A stretch of 64,000 nucleotides of DNA from Saprospiraceae bacterium. Its GTDB lineage: Bacteria; Bacteroidota; Bacteroidia; Chitinophagales; Saprospiraceae. The position numbers were made by a program, and so were the translations under genes. Shown one piece after another: positions 17,908-26,300 of the stretch. How positions within the stretch are numbered: the first letter of the stretch is position 1; every line of letters starts with the position of its first letter. The stretch spans positions 50,085 through 114,084 of the forward strand of contig JADJJU010000012.1 in assembly GCA_016706365.1 (NCBI GenBank), given 5' to 3'. A model generated the notes under the pieces. The model saw only the letters and a program-made list of their open reading frames with translations. It had not been told where the DNA came from and made no database searches.

Positions 17908-18945
17908 TCAGGATTTGGACTGCACTTCCCACCAATCAAGTGCATCCTGAATTACATCATGTATATGGCTTTTGGATGAAACAATTTTTCCGGAATCATC
18001 CTTAATCATTTCATTAAAGTAATGGTCATAAGGCAGTACCAGATAGTGAATGTTAGTTCGTCGTTTTCTTAAACTTTCGATTTTTATATAATCTGCCCCA
18101 AGAGCTGTAGTGTTATGATCTTGTGAACAAGCAATGATATAAATTGGAATGTCGGATCTGATGATAGATTCCAACGGGATATTCTGACAAAATGAACTCC
18201 ATCTTAGATATGTATGGCCATACCATTTTTTTGAAGTCGATTGTGGATTCGCATAAATATCATCGAATATCAAATAAAGGGAATCAATATTCTCCTGTGC
18301 CTGCTCAGCAGAAATTTTCCCAATTTCCGCCTCTCTTCTGTTTTGAATGACAAAATCATACATCTGGTTCAGCCCGTTTCCTACAAGGAGCATAGCATGA
18401 GTTATACTCTCATTGACATCCAATAATTTTGCACCCACCTGAAATCCTTCTGAAATTCCGATAATTCCAATCTGATTGGAATCAATAAGAAGATTCTTGA
18501 AACATTCTTTTAACACCAGATCAGCAGCATTTACCCTCCAATCGAGAGATAAGCGTTTATCATACTCCTGTGGAGGTTCATACAAAGGAGCACCACTTAT
18601 AGGATCCCTGCCCACTGAATCTATAAATGGAACTCCAGGCTTACTAATGATAACAAAATGATATTTATCGGATAATTCCCTGTAAGGCAAAGCTACAGAA
18701 CTACCAATTCCCCTATCAGTATATTGAAACAATGGCATGGCGCCTGATCCATCCAAATAAACCAGAAGAGGCTTTTCTTCGTCTATTTTTTGTGCGGTGA
18801 CAAAATAATTGACCTTACCTAAGAATTCAGTCTCAATAGAAAATGATTTCCAACCCAGTTGTTCAGGAGTGTAGGTTTGAGCTTGCAATGTTAAAAAGGA
18901 GATGCTTGCATAGAAGCATATTAATCTGGTTTTCATGAGCTGCAA
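17908..18945 (-). CDS. Secreted alpha/beta hydrolase-fold protein
   Basis: A 345-residue protein with a signal peptide ending near LTLQAQ (residue 23). The nucleophile elbow GISEG is at 163-167 (S165). An acid candidate is in ACSQDHNTTALGAD, and a His sits in LPYDHYFNEM near the C-terminus. The spacing fits esterases or peptidases of the S9/DUF type, but no subfamily is clear. The signal peptide places it in the periplasm or outside. It is convergent with the preceding hydrolase, 14 bases apart. Translation may begin at the second Met (residue 4). Confidence 0.7.
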   Translation of the reverse strand: MQLMKTRLICFYASISFLTLQAQTYTPEQLGWKSFSIETEFLGKVNYFVTAQKIDEEKPLLVYLDGSGAMPLFQYTDRGIGSSVALPYRELSDKYHFVIISKPGVPFIDSVGRDPISGAPLYEPPQEYDKRLSLDWRVNAADLVLKECFKNLLIDSNQIGIIGISEGFQVGAKLLDVNESITHAMLLVGNGLNQMYDFVIQNRREAEIGKISAEQAQENIDSLYLIFDDIYANPQSTSKKWYGHTYLRWSSFCQNIPLESIIRSDIPIYIIACSQDHNTTALGADYIKIESLRKRRTNIHYLVLPYDHYFNEMIKDDSGKIVSSKSHIHDVIQDALDWWEVQSKS

Positions 18946-19081
18946 ATTGATCAGTCAGAAGTGAATAATGAAGATCAAAACTGATGAAACTCATTTAATT
19001 ATTCAATAAAACTCCCCGAATCAGAGGTAAAATCCGATTAAAGGGTGAAGAAAAATAGATTAAAATAATTCAATCAAACCC

Positions 19082-19579
19082 TCAGCTCCTTATCCCATAA
19101 ATCAATTCATCCAGGTATTGCTCATTCTTGTAAAATGTTCCTTTCAATTTGGCTTCAAGATGAAATCCATTCTTTTCCAATACCCTTTGCGAAGCGATAT
19201 TTCCTCCAAATGGTCTGGCATAAATCCTGTTAATGTCAAAATTGTCAAATGCATACGAGACAATTAACCTGATAGCCTCTGTAATAATGCCCTTTCCCCA
19301 GTATTCCTCTGCCAGCCAGTATCCCAGTTCCGCATTTTTACGATACACATCCGATTGTGGATGAACTCCGATTCCACCTACCAACTCTTCATTTGCAGTG
19401 ATAGCAAGAACAGATTCAGGTTGACCTGATATTGCCATATTTAAAAAATTCTCACCCGCTTCTCTTGTGTAAGGATGAGGAAAACGGTCCATCAGATTTG
19501 CCGCAATATTAGGATTGTCAGCCAATTTAATCAATCTGTCCAGATCACTTTTTTTCCAGGGTCTAAGTGCTATTTTCAT
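19082..19579 (-). CDS. GNAT N-acetyltransferase, RimJ/RimL-like
   Basis: A 165-residue acetyl-CoA-dependent acetyltransferase. It starts with MKIALRPWKKSDLDRLI, typical of the RimJ/RimL branch. The acetyl-CoA motif A region is AELGYWLAEEYWGKGIITEAI, followed by INRIYARPFGGNIASQRVLEKNGF, the conserved helix and beta-bulge near the C-terminus. The substrate may be a protein N-terminus, an antibiotic or a polyamine, and cannot be decided here. Single-gene unit. Confidence 0.85.
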   Translation of the reverse strand: MKIALRPWKKSDLDRLIKLADNPNIAANLMDRFPHPYTREAGENFLNMAISGQPESVLAITANEELVGGIGVHPQSDVYRKNAELGYWLAEEYWGKGIITEAIRLIVSYAFDNFDINRIYARPFGGNIASQRVLEKNGFHLEAKLKGTFYKNEQYLDELIYGIRS

Positions 19580-19765
19580 TCAAATATTTTTCTACTCCAA
19601 ACAAATATAATGTAAATTTCCGTGCAGCGAATTTTAAAATAATGTGGTACGTTAAACATAGTGTAAACCAAAATATCGAACCCAGCTTATTCAATTAAAA
19701 TAAAGGAAGCTTTCTCTTAAACCCCAACAATACTATCTTCGTACTACTCAAAAAAAAATTGTCGT

Positions 19766-22699
19766 ATGCGTCTTAATTTTACTCTTCTGTTATTTGTCAT
19801 TTTTATTTCTCTAAATACTTCTCAGGCCCAATCTTACCTTGAAATGATTGATAAAGGCACCTTCAGTGTCTTTGAAATTCAGGACAGCGCTGCAGCTTAT
19901 TTTAAAGATGCTGACAAAGGAAGAGGTACTGGATTTAAACAATATAAGCGTTGGGAGTACAATGCCCTTCGTATGATGGATGAAAATGGTTTTCTCCAGA
20001 CATCCGCTCAACAAATCCGGGAATTGGAAAGATATCAGGCGGAATTGTTACGAAATGCAACCAGCAGAACAAGGACTGAAGATAATTGGATTGAATTGGG
20101 TCCTAATTCCTGGAATCAAACATCTGGCTGGAATCCAGGAATCGGAAGGATTACTGGTTTTGCTGTAGACAATAATAATGAAAATGTAATGATTGTCGGT
20201 GCAGAAACCGGAGGTGTCTGGAAATCTGAGGATGCAGGAAATTCCTGGATTCCATTAAGTGATTATTTTTCAAATCTTCGGGTCTATTCAGTAAGTATAC
20301 ATCCACATAATTCTGACATTTACTATTTCGGTTCTTCTGAAGGCCGAATTTATAAATCTCCCGACGCTGGATCGACTTGGAATTTCCTGGGAATTGCAGG
20401 AACATCCACCATTAACAAAATATTAATCAATCCTGAGAATCCTGATTTAATGTTCGCAAGTTCACAGTTTTCAGGTTTCTATCGTTCTGAGAACGGTGGT
20501 GCAGATTGGACAAAAGTTACTTCAGATCCCAGTGCCTTTGATATTGAATTTCTACCGGGAGATTATAATACCGTATTGGCAAGCGGGAGTTCTTTCCACA
20601 GATCATTTGACGGAGGAGCTTCTTTTACTTCTATTCAAGTTCTTCAAAATTTACAAATTCTATCCCCTCAAAGCCTCTCGGGTTCTTTTGTAGCCACTGA
20701 AAATTCTTTTGATCCGGGCAAGGTAGAAATTCCAGGTTTCCCCGAACACATAACATCCACTTTGGGATTATTTAAAGATTCTGCAGGAGATTCCAACCTG
20801 GGATGCAGCACTGCTTCTAACCCTGAAGAATTGGATGGGAAAATTGTGCTTGTCCGTCGTGGAAATTGCAATTTTGCTACTAAAGTACTTAATGCCCAGG
20901 CAGCTGGAGCTATTGCAGTCCTTATTGCCAATAATGCCGGAGGAGCCTTTGCGATTGGAGGTGGAGATGAAAATATTGCTATTCCTGCATTGGCTATTGA
21001 TGGCTCATTTGGTGATGGCCTAAAGGAGCTTATTGATAGTGGAATAATATTGGAAATACGTTTGCAAAAACCCGATGCAACCAATATCGGAAATGGACCA
21101 AAAATGTTGGCTATCAGTCCTTCAAATCCCAATATAATGTATTTGCTTGAAGCTTCAGGCAGGGTATTTGGAGGTTTGTACAAAAGTATCGATGGTGGCG
21201 TAACATTTCAAAAACTGGATCATGCAGGGAAAAATTATTTTGGTTACAGCACAGGAGCAGATGACGACAGAGGCCAGGCGCCTAGAAATATGGACATTGC
21301 AGTACACCCGCAAAGACCCAATGAGGTACATATTGCGGGAATCCTGACCTGGGTATCATATGATGGAGGAGTAACTTTTGAGCCTACATCAGACTGGATT
21401 CCAAACAGTGCTGCCAACCAGGGTATTGGTTATTGCCACGCAGATGTGGAATTCCTTGACTTTATTGGAAATACGCTCTATGTTGGATCAGATGGTGGCA
21501 TTTTCAAAGCTGAAAATACTGAATCCGTTAGTGAAGCGTATTACAAAGATTTGACTACCGGATTGGGCATACGACAGTTCTATAAAATAGGCGTATCACA
21601 GACTGCAGCAGTTGTGGTTTCCGGAGGATCACAGGATAATGGAACTTCCTTGTACACACCTGACAAAGGATGGATTGACTGGCTGGGAGCAGATGGTATG
21701 GAAACATTTGTGGATAAGAATGATCCGGATATTATTTATGGTACTTCACAATATGGATCACTTTACAGATCAAGAAACGGTGGAAATTCATACAGTAATT
21801 TATTTACTGATGTGGAAGGAAATTGGGTCACCCCATTTGAGCAGGACCCAATAGCTGAAAATACAATTTATGCAGGATATAATCAGGTTCTTAAGTCAGA
21901 GGATCAGGGTTCCTCCTGGGTGCCTATTTCTCCTGACTTTGGGGTAAACCTTGATCATTTGAAAATTGCGCCTGCCAACAATAAAATTATGTACGCTGCG
22001 CATGGAAATGTCCTGGAAAAAACCACAGACGGCGGCGAAACATGGGAATCTATACCTGGGATTCAGGGCTTGATCAATTCAATTGCTGTGCATCCATCAT
22101 ATCCTGAAAAAATTGCTATTGCAACAACCAGTGCAAACAAAGTTTTTATTTCACAAAATGGAGGTATATCATGGCAAAATTATAAAAAGAACCTTCCTGA
22201 TTTCAGTGCTCTGGCATTGGTCTGGCAGGATGGGCCGGAGGATGGATTATACCTGGGAATGAATTATGGGATATATTATATAGATAATAATACAGCCGAG
22301 TGGTTAATTTATAATAACAATTTACCGAATGTAATTGTCAATGAACTTGAAATCAACTATGAGGAAGGCTTATTGTATGCTGCAACATACGGCAGAGGAT
22401 TGTGGGCTTCTCCTCTATTTAGCGGATCGACTTCCACAAATGAACCTGAGTTATTGGCAGGTACAAGGCTATTCCCTAATCCTGCTAATTCTTCAATTTC
22501 AATTGAAATGGCCCAAAATCAAATGATGAAAACGGACATCCGGGTGTTTGATAGTGCAGGTAAATTGCATCGGTATTATAGGGATATCAGCACTTTCCCT
22601 TATCAAGTGGATGTATCAGGATTACAAGCCGGTATGTATTATATCAAGGTCAATAATTCTGCAGGTTCAGTAGTCAGGAAATTAATATTACAGCGGTAG
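19766..22699 (+). CDS. T9SS-secreted beta-propeller protein with PA domain and type A sorting domain
   Basis: A 977-residue secreted protein. The signal peptide ends near SLNTSQAQ (residue 22). Repeated Asp-box/BNR motifs of the sortilin (VPS10) type follow: SEDAGNSW, SPDAGSTW, SENGGADW, SFDGGASF, SIDGGVTF, TTDGGETW and SQNGGISW. Between propeller blades, at about residues 305-430, is a protease-associated (PA) domain with the motif GKIVLVRRGNCNFATKV. The last 75 residues (LFPNPANSSISIE to VRKLILQR) are a type A Por-secretion sorting domain. It should be exported through T9SS and surface-bound or released. No catalytic domain is visible, so it is likely a binding or adhesion protein. Confidence 0.88.
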   Translation: MRLNFTLLLFVIFISLNTSQAQSYLEMIDKGTFSVFEIQDSAAAYFKDADKGRGTGFKQYKRWEYNALRMMDENGFLQTSAQQIRELERYQAELLRNATSRTRTEDNWIELGPNSWNQTSGWNPGIGRITGFAVDNNNENVMIVGAETGGVWKSEDAGNSWIPLSDYFSNLRVYSVSIHPHNSDIYYFGSSEGRIYKSPDAGSTWNFLGIAGTSTINKILINPENPDLMFASSQFSGFYRSENGGADWTKVTSDPSAFDIEFLPGDYNTVLASGSSFHRSFDGGASFTSIQVLQNLQILSPQSLSGSFVATENSFDPGKVEIPGFPEHITSTLGLFKDSAGDSNLGCSTASNPEELDGKIVLVRRGNCNFATKVLNAQAAGAIAVLIANNAGGAFAIGGGDENIAIPALAIDGSFGDGLKELIDSGIILEIRLQKPDATNIGNGPKMLAISPSNPNIMYLLEASGRVFGGLYKSIDGGVTFQKLDHAGKNYFGYSTGADDDRGQAPRNMDIAVHPQRPNEVHIAGILTWVSYDGGVTFEPTSDWIPNSAANQGIGYCHADVEFLDFIGNTLYVGSDGGIFKAENTESVSEAYYKDLTTGLGIRQFYKIGVSQTAAVVVSGGSQDNGTSLYTPDKGWIDWLGADGMETFVDKNDPDIIYGTSQYGSLYRSRNGGNSYSNLFTDVEGNWVTPFEQDPIAENTIYAGYNQVLKSEDQGSSWVPISPDFGVNLDHLKIAPANNKIMYAAHGNVLEKTTDGGETWESIPGIQGLINSIAVHPSYPEKIAIATTSANKVFISQNGGISWQNYKKNLPDFSALALVWQDGPEDGLYLGMNYGIYYIDNNTAEWLIYNNNLPNVIVNELEINYEEGLLYAATYGRGLWASPLFSGSTSTNEPELLAGTRLFPNPANSSISIEMAQNQMMKTDIRVFDSAGKLHRYYRDISTFPYQVDVSGLQAGMYYIKVNNSAGSVVRKLILQR

Positions 22700-23110
22700 T
22701 ATCGGTATCTGTAAGTTATTTATGTTGCCAAAAAGCTTTGTGTGCTGGCTTTTAAATATGTTCTTCATAATACCCTTTATAGGGAGGACTGATCTGAATT
22801 GTATCGATTCATTAATTGTACAGCATCCATCTTGTTCCGACAACTGAAAATACATTTCAATTTTTGTAAAGCGCATTACTGTAGCAATGATCGTCACTTT
22901 ATTTTGTGAATGATCAAATTCTAAGATTGCTTTATAAGTAAATGAAACCGGTATTGGCCCCAGCTGGATTGTTTCAAATACTTTATAGTGATTGTTTCCT
23001 TCATGATCTATCCTGGTAATTACAGGATGCACCGAAGCAAAAAGCTGCATGTCTGTCAGGTAATTAAATACAAAATCTAAAGGCTTTTCCACTTTGAAGA
23101 AGAGTTGCAT
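22688..23110 (-). CDS. SRPBCC-superfamily protein
   Basis: A 140-residue protein of the START/polyketide-cyclase-like fold. Residues 1-30 (FFKVEKPLDFVFNYLTDMQ) resemble the first strand and helix of SRPBCC proteins, and the central TYKAILEFDHSQNKVTIIA fits the curved sheet. The family binds small hydrophobic ligands in a cytoplasmic cavity; no ligand can be assigned. Its last codons overlap the convergent T9SS protein gene by 12 bases. Confidence 0.65.
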   Translation of the reverse strand: MQLFFKVEKPLDFVFNYLTDMQLFASVHPVITRIDHEGNNHYKVFETIQLGPIPVSFTYKAILEFDHSQNKVTIIATVMRFTKIEMYFQLSEQDGCCTINESIQFRSVLPIKGIMKNIFKSQHTKLFGNINNLQIPILPL

Positions 23111-23336
23111 GAGATGCCTATCATGGTGTAGCTCAAAAATACATAATTCAAATACAAGGAGAATGTCATTATAAATCTACAAAGGTGGCAGAGGGTTTTC
23201 CCTGCTATCGATTGTTCTATTACCCGGCATTTTTTTACAATTAAGTTAAATGGTCATTCGTACAGTTATGAATTTACCCACCGACTGCTTTCGGATTACC
23301 CATTAACAACTAATTTTTCACATTGTCATTGTCTAC

Positions 23337-26300
23337 CTATCTAAACAATGTCACGTCTCCATAATCCTTTATTACTATTCTTAAATCACAATTATAGACA
23401 ACAGCATCCAGCTTCCATACATATACAGCAGTCTTTTCATTCGCATTTCTGCCGAAACCATCCCAGCCATTCAATGGGTCTGTAGTTCGGAATTGCAATT
23501 CTCCCCATCTGTCGAATACTTCAAATAAATAGGACTCTATAACTGTATTCTGGGGCCAATAGGTTTTAAAAATATCATTTATCTGATCTTCATTGGGCGA
23601 AAAAGCTGTCGGAACAAAGACATTTCCTGAAGCATCATCCAGCGCTCTAAATGCTCTGCCATGAATTGTTATCTGTTCGCATTGATTGCTCACAGTAGCC
23701 GAATAAATACCTGGTTTGTTTACTTCAAAAATTGATCCCAGAGGTCCATTGAACCATTCCATTGTAACACCGCTGGTATCACTCAGCAATAAATTAATTT
23801 CCAGGGAAGCAGAACCATCACATGGAATGGATACATCGGGAATTTGTGCTTTAAGTTCCTCTATTCGGGAAATTTCGATTGAAAAATCCTTATAGCATCC
23901 GGCAAGATCTTCCAGCCTGATTGTTTGCATTCCTGCATTCAAGTTGCGTGGATTATATTCAGTACCTATAGAATTGCCATTTAACCAAACATTCAATCCA
24001 GGTGGACCATTGATTTGAAGCTCTCCTGACATTTTATTCGGGCAAGAAGGCAGCGCAACAATATCAGCATCGAATCCCGGCTGCATAGTTACTTCAATGT
24101 CAAAAATAGAATCACACACAGCCCCAGTCCCGTTAATTGTATAAGTGAACGAGGTATCGCGCTCAAATGTGAGATCTCTAAACATTACAGTTTGACCCGG
24201 GCAAACATTCAATTTTACTTCTTCCTGAGAAACCGGAACGAATTTGATATCATACCTGACAATAGAATCACATCCTGCTATGTTCAGGTAATCAACAGTG
24301 AAGACAGAATCTCGAATGACAGGTGTCGATCCAGCCATATAAACCGCTCCTTCACATAACTGCTCACTTATCCGGGTTTCTGCTTGTTCATCCAAGATAC
24401 GTATTTCAACAGCAAGCCAGGAAGGGCATACAGAATCCAAAACCATCAAAACAAAACTGGAATCCTTCTCAAATGTCCACATGGTTCCGTCGATTTCAAC
24501 AGGTTCGGATTTGCAGATATTGAAATTCAGACTTGTGGTATCCCTTGAGCATTTTTGCAGGACAACAAATAAATCTTCTACCCTCTGATCGCAGTATTGA
24601 ATAGTTGCTGTGCCGCTGCTTTGGATTATTACAAATCCCTGATTCAACAGGGATGAAGAATCCATCTGTATATTATAATTACCGGAAGGTAAATTGGTAA
24701 ACAAAAAAGCACCGGCTGTATTGGTTTTGATGCTATCTGTTACGCCCTGTCCATTGATCCAAATCAACTGGTTGCCCAGCAAGGAATCTCCGGGCGTAAA
24801 AATTCCATCTCCGTCAAAATCAACGAATATGGTACCGGCCAAACTTCCAAGGGCTGAGTCAATCTGATAATTTAGTGCGCTGGTTTCGTATTCACATCCT
24901 TCCAATGTTCTTAAGATAGCATGATAAGTCCCACTCTCTGTAAAATTAGGATTAAGCATATCAACAGGAGGCGGAGACACTGCTACCCCATCCATCATCC
25001 AGGTTGTTAGCTGCGCTCCCGGAATATTAGGAACACAGATTTTGGCAGTATCACAAGCCTGGAAGCATCCATCTGGAACCAAAGACAACTGTGGAGGTCC
25101 CGAAATATTGATGAATCCACTTGAAGAAGTACATCCAAAGTCATTACTGGCAATTACATTATACTTTCCAGCCAATCTGGTAATTATCTGAGGTCCAACA
25201 GTACCTTCTGACCATCCGTAATTTATTCCGGATTCAATATTCTGTACGTTAAGCGTGATTTCAGTTCCACTACACAATGGAAAAGGACGATCTGCTGCAA
25301 TTACAGGCATTGTTGGAGCTGGTACTACATTAACAAAAAGCGAATCACTGACTCTTTCGCAATTACTTATGGGATCTGTAACTTTCAGATAAAAAGTATG
25401 AGTCCCGGCAATTAGTTTGCTATTCTGGATATCATCAAATAAGACTTGTCTTTGATCTGATCCATTTACCCAGGAATAAATATATCCCAGATCCGCGCTG
25501 ATGGCCTTAAGCGTAACGGAAGCACCTGCACAAATATGTAAAGTATCTGGTGCATAGGCAGATTTCCCCTCTCCAATAGCTACAATACTGGACTCCGGAG
25601 CACGTATATATTCAACATTGAATGGCTCAGATTTAGAAGAACAGCCATACTGATTGGTTAGTGTCACCTGATAATCACCTGCATTTTCAGCAATTGTAGT
25701 TTTTTGAGTTGATCCATTGCTCCAGGCATAAGTAACATTATTCTCGCTATTGCTTAATGTTACAGGATATGCTGAGCAGGCAGGTAGTGGAAGAGAGGAG
25801 GAAATCAGTCCCGGATCAGGGTTCCCGAATACCTGAACAGATTCGGTGTTAAATGCTTCACACCCATAAACATCTGTAACTTTTAATCCGATACTATATA
25901 TTCCGGGTTCAGGATAACCATGCAATGCAGGATTAACGGCATCCATAATCACCCCTGGTGCATTATCCATATCGAAAAACCATTCATAATAAAGGGCATT
26001 TGTTTTATTTGGCAGAACTTCTAATTCTGTATCAGTACAAATTGAATCCCGGAATGTAAAACCGGCATCTGGCAATGGACGAATATTTAGGGCTGCAGAT
26101 GAATTTACATAACAGCCTGCTGAAACATCTACTCTCAAGACTACAGTGAAAATTCCTGGGGCAGAATAAAGATGTTGAGGATTTTCTAAATTTGAATAGT
26201 TATTGGAACCTGAAGCCGGATCACCAAAATCCCAATTAAAGCCAATCGCAGAAAAACTGGCATCAATTTCAGTCCTGTTTTCAAATGTAGCAGCATCAGT

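Noticed and set aside
20668..21183. A 171-codon minus-strand frame inside the T9SS propeller gene
   Set aside because: It is antisense to the PA-domain region and reads as the low-complexity complement of Ala/Gly-rich codons.
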